From contig DDUV01000020.1 of assembly GCA_002344975.1 (NCBI GenBank), positions 56,076 to 78,194 on the forward strand: a stretch of DNA of 22,119 nt, given 5' to 3'. The notes under the pieces are model-generated. The model was not told the origin of the DNA. It saw only the letters and a list, made by a program, of their open reading frames with translations, and ran no database searches. A program made the position numbers and the translations under genes. The stretch is from Saprospiraceae bacterium UBA2329. GTDB taxonomy: Bacteria; Bacteroidota; Bacteroidia; Chitinophagales; Saprospiraceae. Positions 8,601 to 14,861 of this stretch are shown here, in pieces (position 1 is the first letter of the stretch; every line of letters begins with the position of its first letter).

Positions 8601-10481
8601 GTCGTAAGAGCCACTTAGACGGACCAGATTGTAATGCACCGATGTGTAGCCCGGCGGCAGGGTGAAACTGTACCATACGTCGTCGTCTTCTGATCCCACA
8701 CAGGTGGTGCTTTGCATTCCGGTGGCGCCGTAAGTACTTACATAGGCCATCATGCAGGTGCCGTCAATCGGTATAGACGGCAAGGCTATGGCTCCTGCGC
8801 ACTGATCGTTGGGCGGCGGCACAATAGCCCGCAGGCACAGGTTGAACACTGCGCGGGCGTTTGATGTACGCGTGTATAAACGCACATAATACACACTGCT
8901 GCCAGCCAGCCCCGTGATGATGCCGGAAGGACTGCTGAAGCAACCAATAGGAGTAGTGCCGCAACTGCTGGGGTAAAGCTGAAAAGAAATACCGGGATTG
9001 CCGGAGACCGTAGTAATCTCATAAGACAACGCAGCCACTCCGGCCGGGGTCAAGAATCTCATCCAGACATCGTCGTCAGGGTACCCCTCGCAAACCCAGC
9101 CCTCCGGCCCGGTAGCGTCGGTTGTGTTGATGGTGGCGGTGGCACAGGCGCCGTCGCCGGGAATGGCAGGAAAAGAAAAAGCCCCCGAACAATTGTCGTT
9201 GGCCACAGGCGCCCGCAGGCAAAGGTTGTATTCTGATGCGACATTGGAGTAATAGGTATATACGCGCAAATAATAGGTGAGGCCCGGCGTCAGGTTGGAA
9301 ATGGCTCCGCTTTCATTGCCGTAACAGCCCGCAGGCAGAAGTTGTGAGCAAGAACCGCTGTACACCTGCATGGTCATATCGGTTGCGCCTGAAATGGGCG
9401 TAAACGAATACCACAGCGCCGAAACGCCCGCCGGAGCGATGAATGAATACCACACATCGTCGTCGGCAGTACCCTGGCAAGCTGTAAGCCCCGAATCGGT
9501 GGACGCAGTCGTGCCGTCGGTCACAGTGGCGCAGGAACCGTCGGCGGGTATGGCGGGAAATGCAATGGCGTTGGGGCAGTTGTCATTGATGCGGGGTCTT
9601 CGCAGGCAGATTTCAAAAGCCCCGCCTTGAATCAACAAATTGGTCTTGGTGAAAACCCTCATAAAATAAGTGGTATTTCCGCTCAAGCCTGTAATGAAGC
9701 CGGTTTCGGGGTCGTAGCAGTTGAGCATAGTCATATCGGCACAAGAGGAACCGCTGAATATTTGGAACACTCTGTCGCTAATACCGGAAATGGTACTGAT
9801 GGTATAATGCAATGATGTGATGCCGGGAGGCGTAGTAAAACGGTACCACACATCGTGTAAAGGCTGATTTCCATTGCAAATTAGATTTGTAGTTCCGGTG
9901 GCCGTAGCTGTCACAGCGATCACCGAAGAGCAGTTCGCATCTGTAGGGATGGCCGGAAAGGATATAGCGGAGGAGCACTCGTCGTTGGTTATGGGAGTTG
10001 TGATACTGAATGCTCCGTAAAAGTCACAAGGTGAATCGCTGGTCAAAGAGGGGGTTACATCAAACCAAATGAAATAGGTGACTCCGGCAGTAAGGGTAAC
10101 CCTTAGTTCTTTGTACCCTTCCGAAGACCCGACAGCGCCCACGCACATGCCGCCGGATGCGGGGCAGCCCGAATACACCCAAATGGCGGATTCGAATATC
10201 CCTCTAAAATATTGAATGATGTATGTGCTGGTAACGGAAGGCGTGAACGTGTAGAGCGCTTCCTTACCTTCTTTATATAGATTAAACCCCGTACCGCAAA
10301 TTCCGGGCACGGATATACTGTTGAGGTCATTGCTGCTGCCGCACACCAATGGCTGCCCCACCACCGGAAAGGAGGTAATGGGGATGGCGTTGCTGCAGGT
10401 GGTAGCTTGGCCCGCAGTGCTGAAAAGCAAAAAAGCCGCTGCAAAAGCATTCATCAGAAAGAAGTGGTGGAGGTTTTTCAT
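2679..10481 (-). CDS. Giant T9SS-secreted surface protein with about 14 tandem cysteine-rich beta-sandwich repeats
   Basis: The predicted protein has 2600 residues. A signal peptide covers about residues 1-26. A divergent first module (27-165) is followed by 14 tandem units starting with NDxC at residues 166, 299, 428, 558, 690, 809, 943, 1075, 1195, 1324, 1455, 1583, 1713 and 1842 (119-134 residues each). Two divergent units follow (1971-2096 and 2190-2314) around a fibronectin type III-like domain (about 2097-2186). Next is a concanavalin-like/DUF1349-like domain (about 2318-2495) and a C-terminal T9SS type A sorting domain (about 2514-2600, with VSPNPA and a GVYVVCL-type strand). The unit core (DVWYxF, then TTYYLRVY, then CLR) resembles bacterial pre-peptidase C-terminal sandwiches; that match is inferred. 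I chose the ATG at 10481 because it begins the signal peptide; the frame is open 31 codons further upstream. The likely role is adhesion, glycan binding or scaffolding. No catalytic motif was seen. Confidence 0.9.
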   Translation of the reverse strand: MKNLHHFFLMNAFAAAFLLFSTAGQATTCSNAIPITSFPVVGQPLVCGSSNDLNSISVPGICGTGFNLYKEGKEALYTFTPSVTSTYIIQYFRGIFESAIWVYSGCPASGGMCVGAVGSSEGYKELRVTLTAGVTYFIWFDVTPSLTSDSPCDFYGAFSITTPITNDECSSAISFPAIPTDANCSSVIAVTATATGTTNLICNGNQPLHDVWYRFTTPPGITSLHYTISTISGISDRVFQIFSGSSCADMTMLNCYDPETGFITGLSGNTTYFMRVFTKTNLLIQGGAFEICLRRPRINDNCPNAIAFPAIPADGSCATVTDGTTASTDSGLTACQGTADDDVWYSFIAPAGVSALWYSFTPISGATDMTMQVYSGSCSQLLPAGCYGNESGAISNLTPGLTYYLRVYTYYSNVASEYNLCLRAPVANDNCSGAFSFPAIPGDGACATATINTTDATGPEGWVCEGYPDDDVWMRFLTPAGVAALSYEITTVSGNPGISFQLYPSSCGTTPIGCFSSPSGIITGLAGSSVYYVRLYTRTSNARAVFNLCLRAIVPPPNDQCAGAIALPSIPIDGTCMMAYVSTYGATGMQSTTCVGSEDDDVWYSFTLPPGYTSVHYNLVRLSGSYDGVIQLMRGSCSGTLTSVGCYDPEVGTMTGLNSNTTYYLRIFSYESGMFSAFNLCLRVTPPAINDECTSAIAFPNIPGDGSCATVTSTTDGAVDKDVWFVFEAPADGAEMYYEISPVIQSVAHRLNLYRGDCDNLSFTGRNYSSIAGKLEQLEAGETYYVRVFATSSTSPFSFCLRRLLSPANDECEGAIAFPPIAPEGGCSIVRASTYEASGIPDDICAGAEDDDLWYTFTTSPNTTHLIIKLEIAEWNDDIRIQILRGTCFALESIGCYQFESFSSRKILTGLEGNTTYYLRAYTNQSGETRAAFDICLINPVANDFCTQAINFPDFQTDGSCSGITVSTYNSSGTATPQCSGTEDDDVWYRFTTPVGVSALRYKITDNADSQFCFEILTGTCDNLTSIGCYNGTTGITEGVINGLSGSTTYYLKAYTFYGGAQTTFKICLAPPPPNDDCSGAIAFPPIPSDGACSSVQTGNFGAGGTADPTCPGNETDDVWLSFTLPAGADKVYYELGSMMQFQLLKGNCSSLIPIACFNSLNGFIRGLNDNETYYMRLYGSRKSIDVCLRVPVAHDECAGAIAFPLIPTDGSCARVNVSSTELASMTPGISWCGNNDKDVWFSFVAPDSDAGRLQATLEHFSENTLSGIELYSGQCGNLVSIECNNTTYGWVFPPLTAGETYYLRVAVRWHANLNLCLKTPAINDLCANAIAFPSIPTDGSCATVSGATFGATGAYDPTCYGDEDDDVWLTFTTPTGVNTLLYELFPPENNQIRFQLFAGNCASPISFGCFSETRGEISGLTESAIYYMRVYTYGSIGGQSFANFNICLRVRPSNNLCSGALPFPEITTDGNCASLRVTTLGGTVTPGMTCGTDRPDIWYTFTTPPDVTRLRYFKTDLDNTLGVDFQVFREDCNTLQLVGCYGADFGTISNLNSNTTYYLRIYSSSAVTIGIANLCLMVMPYNDECSQAINFPSWQPDTDSIFIVADNRGATISSAPTCTVSNYGDIWFRFIVPPNVSRLGCRIDNSSFLVSGVQILNGDCATLSSVGCYSGSQIIIANLQGGNIYYMRVLGSWPLETGGGRFNISLHLPPPNDDCTDASVISFSANGSCTNVHVNTLGARETTIAGCAGNKDDVWYAFTCPPGMTTLHYSITNVSGSSTPILQLFRGSCSNLTAIGCYTSLNGTINGLAENTTYYLRAYKYDYSPGLQYDICFRRTPVPPNDHCQDAIALPEIAPNGGCTTMSGTVQGASNDHISSCNSVGNHDVWFTFRTPSNVSHILYKGVLASGGNVCGFEILSGSCGSFSSLGCYQPSGGVITGLQSNTIYHIRVFKAFDASHSDFAFCLQLPIVNDICATATLIDGCNASVTANLASATDIGGGPHCVNEVFPRGVWYRWVGDGLPVVVHTCPAGPSSGAFVEVYKGNCDSLICVTGNRNGGCVYGALTSWHSSAGENYYIYVYGYQSSVFTLTLAGGSQCSAPAAASLVSLTDSTATIAWPAVAGAAYYKYAVSQGTTCHDDAPVLSSSENTVSLSGLLPLTEYTFCLRAHCSCTSTGSTTVRFTTPARPLPNDFCATALAASCGSTITGNTEGAFPDISQGICEGSNLLPGHGVWYQIQGDGSIMTLDLCASSFDTKVHVYEGACGSLRCVASNDDACGAQSSLSFPSLPNQNYYILVSGADDAFGEFTMDINCVCQLPLESPWTTASIGAGQGSAVENLCNGSIDLNYEGNAPVNQADRQIFTSQNACDTFSLITRVHFIHPEAFAGIAIRENDAPGARMIALKSKGTKYVYLDTRTATDGARNTQQAITQNHRWLRLTRAGDVFTAYTSADGLVWQQHFVVNMSMPDCLQAGLFVENAQNGANSTGVFTGTSIVPAAGGTSLPGGDIPTGDFPMEFTVSPNPALTELRVAMSSVFSGKGLSISIVNQLGQTMTTRKIEMVENLIETFDVQAFPPGVYVVCLRSEGSPLVVKKCVVGGRKY
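4572..9986 (-). repeat. Coding tandem array: 14 domain-length repeats of about 130 codons
   Basis: This marks the DNA encoding residues 166-1970 of the giant protein. Units share the N-D-x-C-x-x-A-I-x-F-P opening, a D-G-x-C, a C-x-G-x-x-D-D-D-V-W, an S-G-x-C, an I-G-C-Y and a closing L-C-L-R. Twelve of the 14 units carry all six cysteines; unit 5 (690-808) lacks the third and fifth, and unit 12 (1583-1712) lacks the second and sixth. The units differ widely in sequence, so the array is old and not a recent amplification. Confidence 0.9.
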
Positions 10482-10581
10482 GCTGGTAGGATTTTTTACA
10501 TGAGGTAGGAGAGAAGAGTTTCTGTAAACAGTAGTTAAAAATGGAGTCACACTGCGTTGCGTCGCTCTCGACACGCTTGGG

Positions 10582-10589
10582 CAAAAGTA
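10582..10589 (-). promoter_or_regulatory. TAnnTTTG-type -7 box for the giant surface protein
   Basis: The minus strand reads TACTTTTG, a perfect match to the Bacteroidota -7 consensus TAnnTTTG. It lies about 100 nt upstream of the chosen ATG and would give a leader of roughly 95 nt. No convincing -33 TTTG was found at the usual distance. If this is the promoter, the longer reading frame beginning at 10574 would start at the transcription start itself, which favours the ATG at 10481. Confidence 0.4.
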
Positions 10590-10647
10590 AAGTTTTTCCG
10601 GCGTTATTTTGTCTCTGGGAAAGCGCTCTTTTTGGGAAATATCCCCT

Positions 10648-10689
10648 CAAAACAAAAACGACCGACCCGAAATTCATCGGGCCGGTCGT
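10648..10689 (-). terminator. Intrinsic terminator of the 237-residue exported protein gene
   Basis: On the minus strand, 29 nt after the stop codon, ACGACCGGCCCGA pairs with TCGGGTCGGTCGT (13 pairs, one of them G-U) around a short loop. It is followed directly by the T-rich run TTTTTGTTTT. This is a textbook rho-independent terminator and separates this gene from the giant protein gene downstream on the same strand. Confidence 0.88.
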
Positions 10690-10717
10690 CGTTCAGCCTT
10701 ACGCTGATGCTGCGAAA

Positions 10718-11431
10718 TTACTTGCTGCAGTTTTCAGAATAGAAAGCCACATGCTTGGCCGCCTCCGACCACTTGAATTTATTGCCGAAGGCTTTGGCCA
10801 CATCCGGGCAGTCGCCGTACAGGTTTTTCACCTCTTTGCTGTAGTTTTTCTTATCAATCAAATAAGCGGCTTTATCGCCTTTTTTGAAATAACAGGAACG
10901 GTCATCGCCGCCCGTTACTTGCAGTCCGCCTACTGCCAGCCCGCCTGTGTCACCAGCTAAAGGATTGAAATACACTTTGATGCCGTCGGCAAAACCTGGG
11001 TTGATGACCTGCATCATCATGGACATTTTTTTCTTTTTTACCATTACATCGGTGTGTTCAAAATACACATAGCCGCCCTTGATGTACTGTGCATGTGCGC
11101 TTTGATCGCGGTCCCATTTCGTTACATTGTTGGAAATGTCCGTCGCTCTCAAAAGTTTGTCGTAGCCTGTTGGCGGCAGGTACATGTGCTTCACCTTGTC
11201 GGGCGACAAAACCGTCTTTTTGCCGGCGGCATCTTTGATCTCAATGGCGCTGATAAGCCCTTTTTTGCGCTTCACGTTTTCAACAAAGGCGGTGATGGTC
11301 TCCCCTGTTTTGAGCGTAAAATGGGCGTCTTTGCTGTGAGAAAACATAGTGGCGCCGTCCAAAAAGTCCTGAGCGTTCAGCAGTGGTGCGCTCATCAAGA
11401 GCATAGCGAAAATGAAAAATCTGAAGTTCAT
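10718..11431 (-). CDS. Small exported protein of unknown function
   Basis: This 237-residue protein has a signal peptide (cleavage near LLNA|Q at residue 20) and no further membrane segment. I do not recognise a family. The mature part is lysine-rich and looks mostly beta-stranded in its first half, with a KKKK cluster followed by a methionine-rich SMMM stretch, a glycine-rich segment, and cysteines near the C-terminus. The helical C-terminal region (YGDCPDVAKAFG and on) resembles tails of uncharacterised Bacteroidota periplasmic proteins. A strong terminator follows. It starts 53 bp downstream of the propeller protein stop, with its own promoter-like box, so it is probably transcribed by itself. 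Confidence 0.82.
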   Translation of the reverse strand: MNFRFFIFAMLLMSAPLLNAQDFLDGATMFSHSKDAHFTLKTGETITAFVENVKRKKGLISAIEIKDAAGKKTVLSPDKVKHMYLPPTGYDKLLRATDISNNVTKWDRDQSAHAQYIKGGYVYFEHTDVMVKKKKMSMMMQVINPGFADGIKVYFNPLAGDTGGLAVGGLQVTGGDDRSCYFKKGDKAAYLIDKKNYSKEVKNLYGDCPDVAKAFGNKFKWSEAAKHVAFYSENCSK

Positions 11432-11466
11432 AAAATAAAGGATTTAATGTGGTGAATTAATGGCCT

Positions 11467-11474
11467 GCAAGGTA
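11467..11474 (-). promoter_or_regulatory. Possible -7 box for the 237-residue exported protein
   Basis: The minus strand reads TACCTTGC in the short gap between two co-oriented genes, about 36 nt upstream of the ATG. It fits the relaxed Bacteroidota -7 pattern (TAnnTTG). No -33 element is evident, so this is tentative. Confidence 0.3.
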
Positions 11475-11484
11475 CGAACAAAAA

Positions 11485-14400
11485 TCACTTCATTATCACC
11501 GCATCCACGCCCTTTTCTTTCACCATCTGGTTGAAAGCGGGCAGTTCGGTCGCTTTGATCTGGCGGAACTTGGCCAATTCGGCATCTACCAACGGCGTCA
11601 GCTCGTTTTTCACGGCGATGGACTGCGCCGTCGGCGGATAGTCGCCCATACTGCTGAGACTGGCCACGCCCGCGAGCTTGTTGGTCAAACGAATGGGGAA
11701 GTTGAGCGGGTCTTGTCCGCTGCGGTTTTTGGTTTGGTACAATGCCTCCTCCACCTCGGTCATGGCTTTGTCTATGGCTTTGGCCTTGTCTGCCAACGCT
11801 TTCCACTCGTCTTTACCTTTGAAGCGCTCCTGGTAGGCGTTGAGCTGCTTCCGTATGTCGCGGATTTCAATGATGACTTCATGCGCTTCGGAGACCTTCT
11901 TTTGCACCTCGGTCACGAAGTCGAACTGCGCCTGTATGTCGGCCTGACTGACCTCCGAACGCGGGTCTTTGAGGATGCGCAAGGGCTGTTCCTGTGTTTG
12001 ATTCCCGATGCTGAGCCGCACTTTGTATTCGCCGGGCACGGCTCTGGGGCCACGCAATGAAGCCGCCCATAATACCATGCCCTCGAAGCTCTTGGCATCG
12101 GGGTACAGCATATTCCAGACAAACATATTGGCACCTTTTTTTAACTCCAATTTTTCGTTGCGCTCCTTGGCGTTGCTTGCATACTCGCGGATGAGCTTGC
12201 CGGCAGCATCGTAAAAACCGAGCTTCGTTACGATCGAATCAGCGGGCAGGTCTTTGATGTAAAAATGAATCATGGCCCCGGCCGGATGGTTGGCGCCCGC
12301 AGTTTTGGAGGGCCGTCCCCATCCGCCGCCGCCCATGCGGTAAGCATCGGCAGGTTGGAACAGCACCATCTGTTTCTGAGGCATGTCCATCTGTGCCTGC
12401 CGGATAGGCCCCAGATCGTCTATCATCCAAAAACTGCGGCCCTGCGTAGCGGCTATGAGGTGGTGACCCTTCACGGTGAGGTCGGTGATGGGCACGATGG
12501 GCAGATTGAGTTGGAAGGGCTGCCAGTTGGCGCCGTCGTTGAAAGAAATGTACATGCCGGTTTCAGTACCCGCATACAGCAAACCTTTGCGCGCAGGGTC
12601 GGCGCGGAGTACGCGGGTGAAATGCTCCGCCGGAATGCCTTTGGTGATGAGTTTCCAGGTGCGGCCGTAGTCCTCGGTTTTGTAGAGATAAGGCGTATAG
12701 TCGCCGACTTTGTAGCGGGTGCCGGCTATGTAAACACCGCCTTTATTGAAAGGATCGGCATCAATGCTGTTGACCATCATCCATTCGGGCATACCGGGCG
12801 GCGTCACATTTTGCCAGTTGCGCCCGCCGTCGCGGCTGACATGAATGAGGCCGTCGTCGGAGCCGGTCCAGAGCAGCCCTTCCTCATACGGAGATTCTAT
12901 GGCGGCAAAGATGGTGCAGTAGTACTCCACTCCTGTGTTGTCTTTGGTGATGGGACCGCCGGAAGGGCCGAGTTTGGCGGGGTCGTTGCGGGTCAGGTCG
13001 GGGCTGATGATGTCCCAGCTTTGGCCGCCGTTGGTGGTGGAGTGGAGGTGATTGGAGGCGGTGTAGAGTTTTTTGGGATTGTGGGGCGAGAAGAAAATGG
13101 GGAAGTTCCACTGGAAGCGGTACTTCATACCTTCTGCGCCGTGTCCGATGGGGTTGTCGGGCCACACGTTGATGGCTTGCGTTTTGTTGGTTTTGTGGTT
13201 GGTGCGGGTCAGGAATCCGCCATAGCTGCCGCCATACACGATGTCGTTGTCGAGCGGGTCCACGGCGATGTGGCCGCTTTCGCCGCCGGCAGTGGGCTCC
13301 CAGTCTTGCTCGGTGATGGAGCCGCCGTCGGTGCGGTGCAGGATGCGCACAGTGGAGTTGTCTTGCTGCGCGCCATAGATGCGGTAGGGGAAGTGGTTAT
13401 CGGTCACGACGCGGTAAAACTGCGCGGTGGGCTGGTTGTGGTAGGTGCTCCAGTTTTCGCCGCCGTCGAAGGATACCTGTGCGCCGCCGTCGTCGCCTAT
13501 GACCATGCGCTGGTTATCTTCGGGCGCTATCCAGAGGTCGTGGTGGTCGCCGTGGGGTGCTTCATAAGATTTGAAGGTGCGCCCGCCGTCGGTGGACTTG
13601 TGATAATCCACATTGAGCACATACACAATGTCGGCGTCTTTGGTATCGGCATAGATGCGGGTGTAGTACCAGGCGCGCTGGCGCAGGGCGCGGTCTTCGT
13701 TGAGCTTTTGCCAGCTTTGGCCGCCGTCGTCGGAGCGATACACGCCGCCCTCATTGGCCTCCACGATGGCCCACACGCGGTCTTGCTGCACGGGCGAGGG
13801 CGATACGCCGATGATGCCGAGCGTGCCTTTGGGAAAGCCTTTGTTTTTAGAAATCTCCATCCAGGTATCGCCGCCGTCGGTGCTTTTCCACAGGGCCGAA
13901 CCCTCGCCGCCGCTTTCTAAGCTGTAAGGAGTACGACGGATGCGCCAGGTGGAGGCATAGAGTACGCGCGGGTTGGCCGGGTCGAGGATGAGATCAACGG
14001 CGCCGGCATCGGCATTGGCAAACAGGATGCGCTCCCAGTTTTTGCCGCCGTCTTTGCTGCGATACACGCCGCGCTCTTCAGTGGGTTTGAAGAGGTCGCC
14101 CAGCACGGCTGCATACACCAGATCGGGGTTGCGCGGATGGATGCGGATGCGCGGAATGTGGCGCGAGTTGTTCAAGCCCATGTTTTTCCAGGTCTTGCCG
14201 GCGTCTTCCGATTTCCACATACCGTAGCCGAAGGAGACATTGCCGCGCACGGTTTTTTCGCCGCCGCCCACATAGATGACGTTGTGGTCGTACTCCGACA
14301 CCGCCACCGCGCCGATGGAGCCGCCGAAGTAACCGTCGGAGATGTTTTCCCAGGTCTGGCCGCCGTCTTTGGTGCGCCACACGCCGCCGCCCACGCTGCC

Positions 14401-14652
14401 GAAATAGAAGAGGTTGGGCTTGCCCGGCACGCCGGCTACGGCCGCCGAACGACCGCCCCGAAACGGCCCGATGCTGCGCCATTGCACCGACTGGTACAGC
14501 GCTTCATCAAAAGTGGGTGCCGACGCTATAGGGCCGCTGCCTACTGAGGGGGCCGGGCGTTTTTTCTGTGCCGCCGCGTCCTGTGGGAAAATGAAGAAAA
14601 GGAGAAATGCCGCAAAAAGCGCCATCGGGAGGTAGAAATGCTTGCTATTCAT
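11485..14652 (-). CDS. Exported Asp-box (BNR / VPS10-like) beta-propeller protein
   Basis: This 1055-residue protein has a signal peptide (about 1-29) and then a long region with at least 11 Asp-box motifs (S/T-x-D-x-G-x-x-W/F), the first being TKDGGQTW at residues 94-101. That number suggests two consecutive propellers, as in VPS10/sortilin-like and glycoside-hydrolase-like BNR proteins common in Bacteroidota. After about residue 760 there is a beta domain (VWNMLYPDAK region) and then a helical, charged C-terminal part (about 890-1055). I see no T9SS tail and no glycosidase catalytic set. The frame can be opened 10 codons earlier with TTG at 14682, but the ATG at 14652 starts a proper signal peptide. 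Asp boxes are structural, so these repeats do not reveal the substrate. Often annotated as glycosyl hydrolase; that label is not supported here. Confidence 0.88.
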   Translation of the reverse strand: MNSKHFYLPMALFAAFLLFFIFPQDAAAQKKRPAPSVGSGPIASAPTFDEALYQSVQWRSIGPFRGGRSAAVAGVPGKPNLFYFGSVGGGVWRTKDGGQTWENISDGYFGGSIGAVAVSEYDHNVIYVGGGEKTVRGNVSFGYGMWKSEDAGKTWKNMGLNNSRHIPRIRIHPRNPDLVYAAVLGDLFKPTEERGVYRSKDGGKNWERILFANADAGAVDLILDPANPRVLYASTWRIRRTPYSLESGGEGSALWKSTDGGDTWMEISKNKGFPKGTLGIIGVSPSPVQQDRVWAIVEANEGGVYRSDDGGQSWQKLNEDRALRQRAWYYTRIYADTKDADIVYVLNVDYHKSTDGGRTFKSYEAPHGDHHDLWIAPEDNQRMVIGDDGGAQVSFDGGENWSTYHNQPTAQFYRVVTDNHFPYRIYGAQQDNSTVRILHRTDGGSITEQDWEPTAGGESGHIAVDPLDNDIVYGGSYGGFLTRTNHKTNKTQAINVWPDNPIGHGAEGMKYRFQWNFPIFFSPHNPKKLYTASNHLHSTTNGGQSWDIISPDLTRNDPAKLGPSGGPITKDNTGVEYYCTIFAAIESPYEEGLLWTGSDDGLIHVSRDGGRNWQNVTPPGMPEWMMVNSIDADPFNKGGVYIAGTRYKVGDYTPYLYKTEDYGRTWKLITKGIPAEHFTRVLRADPARKGLLYAGTETGMYISFNDGANWQPFQLNLPIVPITDLTVKGHHLIAATQGRSFWMIDDLGPIRQAQMDMPQKQMVLFQPADAYRMGGGGWGRPSKTAGANHPAGAMIHFYIKDLPADSIVTKLGFYDAAGKLIREYASNAKERNEKLELKKGANMFVWNMLYPDAKSFEGMVLWAASLRGPRAVPGEYKVRLSIGNQTQEQPLRILKDPRSEVSQADIQAQFDFVTEVQKKVSEAHEVIIEIRDIRKQLNAYQERFKGKDEWKALADKAKAIDKAMTEVEEALYQTKNRSGQDPLNFPIRLTNKLAGVASLSSMGDYPPTAQSIAVKNELTPLVDAELAKFRQIKATELPAFNQMVKEKGVDAVIMK

Positions 14653-14671
14653 TGATCTGCAATTTTTATCC

Positions 14672-14778
14672 TTCTTTGACAAATAGTGTGGGAACAGATT
14701 TAGCGGAAGGCAGGACGACTGTAAGGAGGCATGATTTTCGCTAAATCTGTTCCTTTAAGCATACTATTTGTCAAAGAA
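14672..14778. repeat. 107-bp interrupted palindrome in divergent intergenic region
   Basis: The outer arms are TTCTTTGACAAATAGT (14672-14687) and its exact reverse complement (14763-14778). The inner arms are GGAACAGATTTAGCG (14691-14705) and its exact reverse complement (14739-14753). The arms are separated by 3 nt on the left and 9 nt on the right. The centre (14706-14738) is unpaired. The element sits between the start codons of the propeller protein and the carboxypeptidase, with no open frame inside. It may be a MITE-like non-autonomous element or a large cruciform or operator. No flanking target-site duplication is clear. Confidence 0.8.
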
Positions 14779-14835
14779 TCATTTTTATAAAGGTGAAACT
14801 TGCCGGGCGAAGATAGCAAAACCAATACATACGCC

Positions 14836-14843
14836 TAACTTGC
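14836..14843 (+). promoter_or_regulatory. Possible -7 box for the M14 carboxypeptidase
   Basis: TAACTTGC fits the relaxed Bacteroidota -7 pattern and lies 18 nt before the ATG at 14862, implying a very short leader. No -33 TTTG is present at 19-21 nt upstream. Confidence 0.3.
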
Positions 14844-14861
14844 ACGGCAAAAATCCAATTC

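Noticed and set aside
4572..9986. CRISPR-like or recent tandem DNA duplication
   Set aside because: The roughly 390-bp periodicity is protein-domain repetition with strongly diverged DNA; there are no short identical repeats with spacers.
12265..13920. 551-codon plus-strand frame opposite the propeller gene
   Set aside because: It is antisense to repeated GGC/GAC codons of the Asp boxes; the peptide is Val/Gly/Ala-rich with no domain, so it is a GC-rich shadow.
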